A stretch of 6,387 bases of DNA from Pseudomonadota bacterium (GTDB lineage Bacteria; Pseudomonadota; Alphaproteobacteria; Rhizobiales; Beijerinckiaceae), in the NCBI GenBank assembly GCA_023452965.1, contig JAEXUU010000003.1:1-6387 (forward strand), in the 5' to 3' direction. The notes beneath the pieces were generated by a model. That model saw only the letters and a list, made by a program, of their open reading frames with translations, searched no databases and was not told the origin of the DNA. Of the stretch, positions 1 through 6,387 are shown one piece after another; position 1 is the first letter of the stretch; each line of letters opens with the position of its first letter. Both the position numbers and the translations under genes were made by a program.

Positions 1-476
1 GCCACCGGCCAGGCGAGCTGCGAGAGCAGGTTGGCCGAGACGACAAAATCAACGGCCTCGTCGGCGATCAGATCGGCGAGCGGGTCCGCGCGGCCTTCCG
101 CTTCGCCTGCGAGCCAGGCCATGGCGCCGGTGAGATCGTGGGTCAGGAGGCGGATATTGCGGCGCGGCAGAAGCCGCAGGCGCACCAGCGGCAAGTGCAC
201 GATGTCGACCAGCACGACCTCTTCGAACTGCCGGCAGAGCTGATCAAGGGGAACGTCGCGGACGAGGCCGGAGCCGAGGATCACGGCTTTGCGCCGGCTT
301 GGCAGCGCCGCTGCAATTTCGGCGACAAGCTTGCGGCAACGGGCATGATGATCGGCCCAGGCGCGGCGCTGGCGCAGGCCCCGCGACCATAGCGCCACGC
401 TTTCCTGCAGCAGCCCGAAGCGGCGTGCGAGCGGTTCGGCCGGAGTCAGCGCGCGCAGGGCGAGCTCGGCCAGCAT
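1..476 (-). CDS. Conserved hypothetical protein with methyltransferase-like Rossmann core (3' end outside window)
   Basis: The reading frame is open from an ATG at 476 down to the left edge, giving 158 complete residues with no stop, so the C-terminus is missing. After an Arg/Leu-rich helical N-terminus (about 1-60) comes a beta strand and glycine loop, AVILGSGLVRDV (64-75). A second strand, EVVLVDIVH (86-94), ends in Asp91, and then come HDLTG (113-117) and VVSANLLSQL (145-154). A Gly-rich loop, an acidic residue closing strand 2 and a later Asp is the layout of class I SAM-dependent methyltransferases. The loop is not a textbook GxGxG, so methylation activity is inference. The start lies 4 bp after the stop of the upstream aldolase gene, with only a weak Shine-Dalgarno (GAG), which suggests translational coupling in one operon. 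I know similar proteins only as uncharacterised in Hyphomicrobiales and cannot name a substrate. Confidence 0.72.
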   Translation of the reverse strand, partial: MLAELALRALTPAEPLARRFGLLQESVALWSRGLRQRRAWADHHARCRKLVAEIAAALPSRRKAVILGSGLVRDVPLDQLCRQFEEVVLVDIVHLPLVRLRLLPRRNIRLLTHDLTGAMAWLAGEAEGRADPLADLIADEAVDFVVSANLLSQLAWPV

Positions 477-480
477 GCGC

Positions 481-1617
481 TCAGGTGAGGGCGCCGCGCG
501 CCGCCACCGGCCAGACTGCCTCGACATGGGCATCCGGCCCGTGCAGGCCGCGGACGCAGACATACCAGTCGTGCAGGTTGACGGTCGGGTCGCAATGGCC
601 CGGCACCAGCAGCAGCCGGTCGCCGCGATGGGGCAGGGCGACCGGGTCTCCGGTGAGGACGCCGTGCTCGTCGGAAGGCTTGGTGTAGACCACGCCTTCG
701 CGCCGGAAGGCTGTCGGCATGCCGGAGTCGACCGCTGCCGTCTTGTGCCCGGCATCGACGATGGCGCGGTCCGGGACCGGCTTGCTCATCACGCCTGCCA
801 GAATGAACAGCGCATGCTCGAAGGTCTGGAAGGGCGAGCCATCGGCATTGCGGTTGCGGGCGTAGTCGGCGTCCATGAAGATGTAGGAGCCGGCCTGCAG
901 CTCGTTCCAGATGCCGGAGCGGCCTTCGAGGTCGAAGGTGCCGGTGCCGGCGCCGCTGACGATCTCGCAGGGCAGGCCGACCTGGCGAATACGGTCGACC
1001 ACGTTGCGGGTCAGGAAGCCGGCGCGCTCGATCGCCTCGCGGCGCTCGTCGATCGAGCGCATGTGCTGGGCGCTGCCGTGATAGGCCTGCACGCCGGAGA
1101 GCCGCAGCGAATTGCTGCGCGCCACGGCCTCGGCGAGGCGCACCGCTGCTTCGCCGGGGGCGACGCCGCAGCGGCGCGAGCCGATGTCGAGCTCGACCAG
1201 AACGTTGAAGATCACATCGTGGCGGGCCGCCGCCTCGGCCGCTTCGCGCACGCCGTCGACATGGTCGACGCAGAGCCCGATCCGGGCCTCGCGGGCGAGG
1301 CGGGCCAGCCGGTCGAGCTTGGTCGCTCCGACGATCTCGTTCGTGACCAGCACGTCGCTGACGCCACCGGCGACCAGGATCTCGGCTTCGCCGACCTTCT
1401 GGCAGCACTGGCCGACGGCGCCATGGGCGATCTGGCGAAGGGCGATCTCGGGGCTCTTATGGGTTTTTGCATGCGGCCTCAAACGCACGCCGGAGGCCTC
1501 CGCGAAGGCGGCCATGGTCACGAGGTTCCTCTCGAAGGCGTCGAGATCGAGAATCAGCGCGGGGGTGTCGATCTCGGCGAAGGATTGTCCGGGCTGAGCC
1601 GGCGGCGTGAGAGGCAT
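481..1617 (-). CDS. DSD1-family PLP-dependent aldolase (D-threonine / 3-hydroxy-D-aspartate aldolase-like)
   Basis: This 378-aa cytoplasmic enzyme has the two-domain fold-type III layout: an alanine-racemase-like TIM barrel (about 15-250) and a C-terminal D-serine-dehydratase-like beta domain (about 260-372). RPHAKTHK (47-54) carries the PLP Schiff-base lysine, most likely Lys51. SGAGTGTFD (221-229) resembles the phosphate-binding glycine segment. LVPGHCDPTVNLHDWY (337-352) supplies the divalent-metal site, His341 and Asp343. Metal-dependent D-threonine aldolases use a His-x-Asp pair, whereas the D-serine dehydratases of the same superfamily use His-x-Cys. The motif here therefore favours retro-aldol cleavage of D-3-hydroxy amino acids to glycine plus an aldehyde or oxoacid. 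From memory, the QKVxEAE, DVLVTNE and C-terminal VWPVAARG segments resemble 3-hydroxy-D-aspartate aldolase of Paracoccus, but the substrate cannot be settled from sequence. The ATG at 1617 has an AGAG purine stretch upstream. It is transcribed divergently from the ABC exporter. Confidence 0.88.
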   Translation of the reverse strand: MPLTPPAQPGQSFAEIDTPALILDLDAFERNLVTMAAFAEASGVRLRPHAKTHKSPEIALRQIAHGAVGQCCQKVGEAEILVAGGVSDVLVTNEIVGATKLDRLARLAREARIGLCVDHVDGVREAAEAAARHDVIFNVLVELDIGSRRCGVAPGEAAVRLAEAVARSNSLRLSGVQAYHGSAQHMRSIDERREAIERAGFLTRNVVDRIRQVGLPCEIVSGAGTGTFDLEGRSGIWNELQAGSYIFMDADYARNRNADGSPFQTFEHALFILAGVMSKPVPDRAIVDAGHKTAAVDSGMPTAFRREGVVYTKPSDEHGVLTGDPVALPHRGDRLLLVPGHCDPTVNLHDWYVCVRGLHGPDAHVEAVWPVAARGALT

Positions 1618-1723
1618 GGGTTCTCTATGTCTGGTGAATCAATCGGACTATCGGACGTCAGCATCGTGTCGCGAGCAAGACCGGCAGTGGCGCTCGCATG
1701 GCGGCCATGATAGGCCGCGCCCC
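1618..1723. promoter_or_regulatory. Divergent intergenic region between aldolase and ABC exporter genes
   Basis: The 106 bp lie between two divergent starts, so promoters for both genes should be here or just inside the genes. The stretch around 1620-1660 is clearly less GC-rich than its surroundings. It contains a tandem imperfect octamer (ATCGGACT at 1642-1649, ATCGGACG at 1650-1657), and a hairpin lies next to the exporter start (separate entry). I could not pick a convincing -35/-10 pair on either strand, so exact promoters are not called. Confidence 0.45.
1701..1718 (+). promoter_or_regulatory. GC-rich leader hairpin just upstream of the ABC exporter start
   Basis: GCGGCC (1701-1706) and GGCCGC (1713-1718) are perfect 6-bp inverted arms around the loop ATGATA. 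The structure ends 5 bp before the exporter ATG at 1724, and the only Shine-Dalgarno-like bases (AGG, 1712-1714) fall at the loop/arm junction. In mRNA it could mask the ribosome-binding site; as DNA it could be an operator. A 9-codon ORF starting at 1698 runs through it and ends in a TGA (1725-1727) overlapping the ATG. In such GC-rich sequence it may be chance. Confidence 0.3.
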
Positions 1724-3544
1724 ATGAAGATTGGCAAGGTCACGGACGATACCCTCGCGCTTTTCGCCCGCGTCTGGCGCGAGCGGGTCAAGTCCTATCT
1801 CCCCCAGATCGCGATGATCCTCGGCCTGGTCGTCGTCATCGCCGCGACGACGAGCCTCTATCCGCTCTTGATCAAGGCTGCCTTCGACGCCTTCGCCGAC
1901 CCGCTCACCGCCGAGGCCACGGGCTTCGTGCGCCGCGCCGAGCGTCTGGTGTCCAAGTCGATCGGCATCGAGATCGGCGTCGTCAACGCCGTCGCGATCG
2001 TCGTGGTCATCGTCACCGCGATCAAGGGCTTCTCCCTGCTGGCCCAGACCGTGATGACCAACAGCGTCGTCAGCCGGATCGAGGCCGACATGCAGACGGC
2101 GCTCTACGCGCATCTGATCGATGCCGACCTCGCGCAGTTGCAGAGAGAAAATCCGGCCTCCCTGACCCAGCGCTTCACCACCGACTTCACCTTCGTCAAG
2201 GAAGCGCTGACCCGGATCATCAATATCGCCATTCGCGACGTGCTGACCGCGGTCGCGCTGGTCGGTGCGATGCTCTGGATCGACTGGAAGATGACGCTGA
2301 TCGTGCTGCTGGTGGCGCCGGTGGTGGCGAGCCCGATCGGCCGGATCGGCAAGAAGCTGCGCCGCATGGCGATGTCGCAGCAGGAGCAGACCGGGCTGAT
2401 GGCGAGCCTCGTCACCGAGAGCCTGCAGGGGGCGCGGGTCGCCAAGACCGATTCGCTCGAACCCTATCTCAAGCACCGCGCGGCCGGGGCCTTCGAGACG
2501 ATCCGGGCGTTGAAGATGAAGGCCGCCAATGCGCGCGGCCGGCTGGATCCGCTGCTCGAGGTCGGCGGCGGCCTCGCGGTCGCCGGCGTGCTCGCCGCCA
2601 TCGGCGTGCGCATCACCTCCGGCGGTTCGACCGTCGGCGATTTCACGGGATATGTCTCGGCTCTGCTGCTGGCCGCCCAGCCGATGCGCTCGCTCGGCAA
2701 CCTCAACGCCATCGTCCAGGAGGCCGGCGCTTCGCTGAAGCGCTATTTCGCTCTGATCGACGAGAAGCCGCTGATCGCCGAGCGCCCGGATGCCAAGCCG
2801 CTCGCCGTCACCGGCGGTGAGGTCGCCTTCCGCGACCTGCGCTTCCGCTACCGCGACGATGCGCGCGGGCTCGAGGGCATCGATCTCGTGGCCGAGGCCG
2901 GAAAGACCACGGCGCTGGTCGGGCGCTCGGGCTCCGGCAAGTCGACCATGCTGGCGCTGGTGCCGCGCCTCTACGACCCGAACGAGGGACGCATCGAGAT
3001 CGACGGCCAGGATCTGCGCGATGTCACGCTGGCAAGCCTGCGGGCCCAGATCGGCGTGGTCAGCCAGGATGTCGTGCTGTTCGACGATACGGTGCGCGCC
3101 AATATCGGCTTCGGCCGGCGCGGCGCGAGCGATGCCGACATCATCGCAGCGGCCAAGGCGGCGGCGGCTCATGACTTCATCATGGCGATGCCGGAAGGCT
3201 ATGATTCCCGGGTCGGCGAGCGCGGTTCGCGGCTCTCCGGCGGCGAGCGCCAGCGCCTCGCCATTGCCCGCGCCATCCTCAAGGATGCGCCGATCCTGCT
3301 GCTCGACGAGGCGACGAGCGCACTCGACACGCACTCGGAACGGGTGGTCCAGCAGGCGCTGACGCAGTTGATGAAGGGCCGCACCACCCTTGTCATCGCG
3401 CACCGGCTCTCGACCGTGCGCGATGCCGACCGGATCGTCGTGCTCGATGAGGGCCGGATCGTCGAAACCGGCGACCATGACGCCCTGATCGCCCGCGACG
3501 GAGCCTATGCCCGGCTCTACCGGCTGCAATTCGCCGAAGGCTGA
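1724..3544 (+). CDS. MsbA-type ABC exporter half-transporter (fused permease and ATPase)
   Basis: This 606-aa inner-membrane protein has an N-terminal ABC exporter membrane domain and a C-terminal nucleotide-binding domain, and should work as a homodimer. Hydrophobic segments lie at about 28-50, 86-110, 168-186, 190-206, 277-297 and 305-325, giving six membrane helices. The ATPase domain is intact: A-loop Tyr376 (FRYRD), Walker A GRSGSGKST (400-408), Q-loop Gln448, signature LSGGE (504-508), Walker B ILLLDE (524-529), D-loop SALD (532-535) and H-loop His560. Length and layout match lipid/drug exporters of the MsbA/ABCB group. Lipid A-core or another lipid is a plausible cargo, but this group also exports peptides and drugs, so substrate and symbol are left open. 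The frame is open back to a GTG at 1607, but that would overlap the divergent gene and add a low-complexity leader; the ATG at 1724 begins the typical protein. It faces the ialB-like gene convergently. Confidence 0.9.
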   Translation: MKIGKVTDDTLALFARVWRERVKSYLPQIAMILGLVVVIAATTSLYPLLIKAAFDAFADPLTAEATGFVRRAERLVSKSIGIEIGVVNAVAIVVVIVTAIKGFSLLAQTVMTNSVVSRIEADMQTALYAHLIDADLAQLQRENPASLTQRFTTDFTFVKEALTRIINIAIRDVLTAVALVGAMLWIDWKMTLIVLLVAPVVASPIGRIGKKLRRMAMSQQEQTGLMASLVTESLQGARVAKTDSLEPYLKHRAAGAFETIRALKMKAANARGRLDPLLEVGGGLAVAGVLAAIGVRITSGGSTVGDFTGYVSALLLAAQPMRSLGNLNAIVQEAGASLKRYFALIDEKPLIAERPDAKPLAVTGGEVAFRDLRFRYRDDARGLEGIDLVAEAGKTTALVGRSGSGKSTMLALVPRLYDPNEGRIEIDGQDLRDVTLASLRAQIGVVSQDVVLFDDTVRANIGFGRRGASDADIIAAAKAAAAHDFIMAMPEGYDSRVGERGSRLSGGERQRLAIARAILKDAPILLLDEATSALDTHSERVVQQALTQLMKGRTTLVIAHRLSTVRDADRIVVLDEGRIVETGDHDALIARDGAYARLYRLQFAEG

Positions 3545-3546
3545 GA

Positions 3547-3573
3547 CGTTCAGAGCACAAGGCGCTCCGAACG
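3547..3573. terminator. Hairpin in the convergent gap, possible bidirectional terminator
   Basis: CGTTCAGAGC (3547-3556) pairs with GCTCCGAACG (3564-3573) around a 7-nt loop, with one A-C mismatch. It starts 3 bp after the ABC exporter stop and ends 8 bp before the stop of the opposing ialB-like gene, where a terminator serving both would be expected. There is no T-tract on either side, so it is not a canonical intrinsic terminator. It may instead be an mRNA 3'-end stabilising structure. Confidence 0.45.
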
Positions 3574-3581
3574 AGCGAGCG

Positions 3582-4163
3582 TCACGGCTGCTCGCGCACC
3601 AGAGCGTCGGTGGCCGCGGTGAAGCCGCGGAACGAGATCGGCAGCGTCACCTCGCGCTTCGCCGCGTCCAGATAGCGCAACTGCCCGGCCTCGCTCAGTC
3701 CGCGCCAGCGTTTGAAGGCCTCGTCGCTGAGGTTGGCCTCGCCGAAGCAGCCTGCCGGCATGCAGCGCTGGAACAGGGCGACGACGTCCTCCTTGTCGCC
3801 GCCGCTGACCCGCACACCGGCATTGTTGCCGAGCGTCAGGTTGGGCGGCACCTGGACGACGAGCTTGTAGGGCTCGCCCTTGACCGGGCGGCCGACGGCG
3901 ACGAGGGCGACCGGTCCTCGCTGGCCCTGCTGCTCGACGGTCTGGACGATCTCGCAGACGCGATTCGTGCCGACGCCCTGCTGGCATCGCAGCACCCAGT
4001 CGCCATAGGTCGCGGTGGTGTTGTCGGGCTGCGAGACCGCGCCTGCGGCTGGAGGGGCGGGCGCGGCTGGCGCAGGCTGCGCCGGCCGCTGCGCCTGTGC
4101 CAAGGCCGGTCCCGCCAACGCCAGCGAGGAGAGCAGCGCGAAGAGCGTGGTTTTGATCAGCAT
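3582..4163 (-). CDS. Invasion-associated locus B (IalB) family exported protein
   Basis: The 193-aa protein begins with a clear Sec signal peptide, a Lys-bearing n-region then a Leu/Ala core, with likely cleavage after Ala22 (PALA before QAQ). A Pro/Ala-rich linker follows (about 26-42). The family domain starts at TYGDWVLRC (52-60) and runs to ISFRGFTAATDAL (176-188). Four cysteines (60, 70, 134, 139) fit two disulfides, with RCMPAGCF (133-140) typical of the family. IalB was named in Bartonella, where it is linked to erythrocyte invasion, but homologues are widespread in free-living alphaproteobacteria, so a general periplasmic or envelope role is the safer reading. The frame extends upstream to 4349, but that would overlap the preceding gene and bury the signal peptide; the ATG at 4163 is preferred, although its Shine-Dalgarno (GGA) is weak. 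It lies 82 bp downstream of the Ldh_2 gene on the same strand. Confidence 0.85.
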   Translation of the reverse strand: MLIKTTLFALLSSLALAGPALAQAQRPAQPAPAAPAPPAAGAVSQPDNTTATYGDWVLRCQQGVGTNRVCEIVQTVEQQGQRGPVALVAVGRPVKGEPYKLVVQVPPNLTLGNNAGVRVSGGDKEDVVALFQRCMPAGCFGEANLSDEAFKRWRGLSEAGQLRYLDAAKREVTLPISFRGFTAATDALVREQP

Positions 4164-4245
4164 GGCAGGTCCGGTTCGCTTGGGAGGCAAGGACCCGAGT
4201 TGAATGGCAAGTGGGCGCCGGAGGCAAGGGGCGCCGCGACCGCTT
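4164..4245 (-). promoter_or_regulatory. Leader region of the ialB-like gene with repeated CTTGCC motifs
   Basis: This 82-bp gap separates the Ldh_2 stop from the ialB-like ATG. On the plus strand GGCAAG occurs at 4186-4191, 4206-4211 and 4223-4228. The outer two lie within an identical 10-mer, GGAGGCAAGG (4183-4192 and 4220-4229). On the coding strand these read CTTGCC, which could be binding sites or -35-like elements, but no good -10 follows. Calling this a promoter rests on position and repetition only. Confidence 0.3.
4214..4235 (-). terminator. GGCGCC hairpin downstream of the Ldh_2 gene
   Basis: Two copies of the self-complementary hexamer GGCGCC (4214-4219 and 4230-4235) can pair around a 10-nt loop, 11 bp after the Ldh_2 stop. 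There is no T-run behind it, so it may be a weak or attenuating terminator before the ialB-like gene, or chance in GC-rich DNA. Confidence 0.28.
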
Positions 4246-5244
4246 TCAAGCCCTGCCGCGTTCCTTGATCGCGTCGACCAGCGCCTGCGGCAGCGTGATT
4301 TCGTCGGCCATCGGCGTTCGGCCGGGAATATGAACGCCGCTGGCGGCAAGCCGTTCGGCCTGCAAAGCCATCCGGGCCGGGAAGTCGGGCGCCAGCAGGG
4401 CGGGGCTCAAGGCGATCAGGAACAGGCCGATGCCGGGCGAATCCGCGCCGTCGGCGAAGGATGGTGCATCGAGCGACCAGTTGCCACCGGTCAGGCCCGC
4501 GGCCAGGATCTCGACCATCAGCGCGATGTTGGCGCCGCGCGCGCCGCCGAAGGCGAGAAGCGCTCCCTTGATCGCGTCGCCCGCATCGGTGGTGGGCCGC
4601 CCCTCGGCATCGACGGCCCAGCCGGCGGGAATCGCCTCGCCCATCTCCGCCGCGCGCCGCACATTGACGAAGGCGGTCGCGCTAGAAGCCTGGTCGATGA
4701 CGAGAGGAGGCGCGTTGCTCACCGGCGCGGCGAACGCCATCGGGTTCGTGCCGTAGACCGGCTTGCGTCCGGCTCCGGCGGTCAGCAGGGCAGGGCCATT
4801 GCTCATGGCGAGCGCGACGAGCCCGGCTTCGGCCAGGCGCCGCGCATAGTAGCCGAGCTCCCCGGCCGTGTAGCTGTTGTGCTGCATGAAGACGGCCAGG
4901 CCATAGAGGCCGGTGCGCTCGATCAGGGCATCGAAGGCGCGGTCGAAGCCGAGCTGCGCGATGCCGCCCTTGGCGTCGACGCGGATGGCCGCCGGGGTCG
5001 GAAAGTCGATCTCGGGTTCGGCGGTGCCGACGATGCGACGGGTGGCGAAGCCGTCTAGATAGTCCGGCAAATGGGCAAAGCCGACGGAGGAGCGGCCGGA
5101 GCGTTCCGCGGCGACGGTCGCGCTCGCGAGCGCACTCGCCGCGGCTTCGCCTGCGCCAGCGGCAATCGCCGCCCGGAACGCGAATTCCCGCGCGTCTTCA
5201 GGCGTATAGCGCACGATGCTGGAAATCTGGGTCACTCCCTGCAC
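4246..5244 (-). CDS. Ldh_2-family NAD(P)H-dependent oxidoreductase with divergent active site
   Basis: The 332-aa protein matches the malate/L-lactate dehydrogenase (Ldh_2) family, which also includes ureidoglycolate dehydrogenase, sulfolactate dehydrogenase and piperideine-2-carboxylate reductase. Family features are the helical N-terminus with YTPEDARE (13-20), LPDYLDGF (59-66), the cofactor segment YGTNPMAFAAP (164-174), DQASSATA (184-191) and the late ALMVEILAAGLTGG (241-254). Two usual catalytic positions differ: the Ser-His-Gly motif reads Ser53-Val54-Gly55, and the His of the NHFGxxGYYA segment appears as Thr126 in YTAGELGYYA (125-134). A nearby His122 might compensate. Substrate and direction cannot be predicted. 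The longest start is a GTG at 5244 without a good Shine-Dalgarno; GTG 5235 and GTG 5214 are alternatives, all without cost to the conserved domain. It follows obgE by 44 bp on the same strand. Confidence 0.83.
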   Translation of the reverse strand: MQGVTQISSIVRYTPEDAREFAFRAAIAAGAGEAAASALASATVAAERSGRSSVGFAHLPDYLDGFATRRIVGTAEPEIDFPTPAAIRVDAKGGIAQLGFDRAFDALIERTGLYGLAVFMQHNSYTAGELGYYARRLAEAGLVALAMSNGPALLTAGAGRKPVYGTNPMAFAAPVSNAPPLVIDQASSATAFVNVRRAAEMGEAIPAGWAVDAEGRPTTDAGDAIKGALLAFGGARGANIALMVEILAAGLTGGNWSLDAPSFADGADSPGIGLFLIALSPALLAPDFPARMALQAERLAASGVHIPGRTPMADEITLPQALVDAIKERGRA

Positions 5245-5288
5245 CGCGCCATCTGAAAGGGAGCCCTGGTGCCGGTCGCGCCGATGCC

Positions 5289-6387
<1,099 letters not shown>

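Noticed and set aside
446..1408. 320-codon minus-strand ORF overlapping the aldolase gene in another frame
   Set aside because: The product is Arg/Pro/Gly-rich, typical of an out-of-frame reading of high-GC coding DNA. The overlapping frame encodes the conserved aldolase.
475..1710. 411-codon plus-strand ORF opposite the aldolase gene
   Set aside because: It is in-register antisense of a clear PLP enzyme, with the same rare-codon explanation and no recognisable protein features.
1607..1723. 39-codon N-terminal extension of the ABC exporter from a GTG at 1607
   Set aside because: It would overlap the divergent aldolase start, adds a sequence unlike exporter N-termini, and leaves no room for promoters. 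ATG 1724 gives a normal-length protein.
1658..3529. 623-codon antisense ORF lying almost entirely within the ABC exporter gene
   Set aside because: It is in exact register with the sense codons. A stop appears there only where the sense gene uses TTA, CTA or TCA, which are rare in this GC-rich DNA. The translation has no domain-like composition, while the sense strand has all ABC motifs.
3507..4268. Plus-strand ORF opposite the ialB-like gene
   Set aside because: It is in-register antisense; the opposite strand has a signal peptide and IalB-family motifs.
4164..4349. 62-codon N-terminal extension of the ialB-like protein
   Set aside because: It overlaps the Ldh_2 coding region and would place an Arg-rich segment before an otherwise perfect signal peptide.
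4204..5058. Plus-strand ORF opposite the Ldh_2 gene
   Set aside because: It is in-register antisense of a recognisable enzyme and carries no motif of its own.

Overview
The window is high-GC DNA, densely packed with ordinary chromosomal genes. It looks like an alphaproteobacterium of the order Hyphomicrobiales (Rhizobiales), of the Bosea/Methylobacterium sort. The evidence is strong G/C bias at third codon positions, an IalB-family periplasmic protein, and a short-tailed Obg GTPase of alphaproteobacterial size. The taxonomic call rests on gene families, not on a marker-gene comparison. I see no mobile element, CRISPR array, tRNA, rRNA or prophage, and no gene-free stretch longer than about 110 bp.

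Left part (1-1617, minus strand): a DSD1-family PLP- and metal-dependent aldolase (D-threonine / 3-hydroxy-D-aspartate aldolase type) reads leftward. It is followed after 4 bp by an uncharacterised protein with a methyltransferase-like Rossmann core that runs off the left edge. The two are probably co-transcribed.

Middle (1618-3544, plus strand): a 106-bp divergent promoter region separates the aldolase from an MsbA-type ABC exporter half-transporter (606 aa, all ATPase motifs intact). The spacer holds a tandem octamer, a GC-rich hairpin and a 9-codon ORF whose stop overlaps the exporter start.

Right part (3582-6332, minus strand): obgE (essential ribosome-associated GTPase), then an Ldh_2-family NAD(P)H oxidoreductase, then an IalB-family exported protein, all reading leftward and converging on the ABC transporter. 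A 10-bp-arm hairpin lies in the 37-bp convergent gap. Spacings of 44 and 82 bp allow partial co-transcription, but the three products have no obvious shared pathway.

I found no convincing novel multi-gene system. The best second looks are the Ldh_2 protein, which by eye has lost two family active-site histidines, and the truncated unknown gene beside the aldolase. Small leader structures upstream of the exporter and the ialB-like gene come next.
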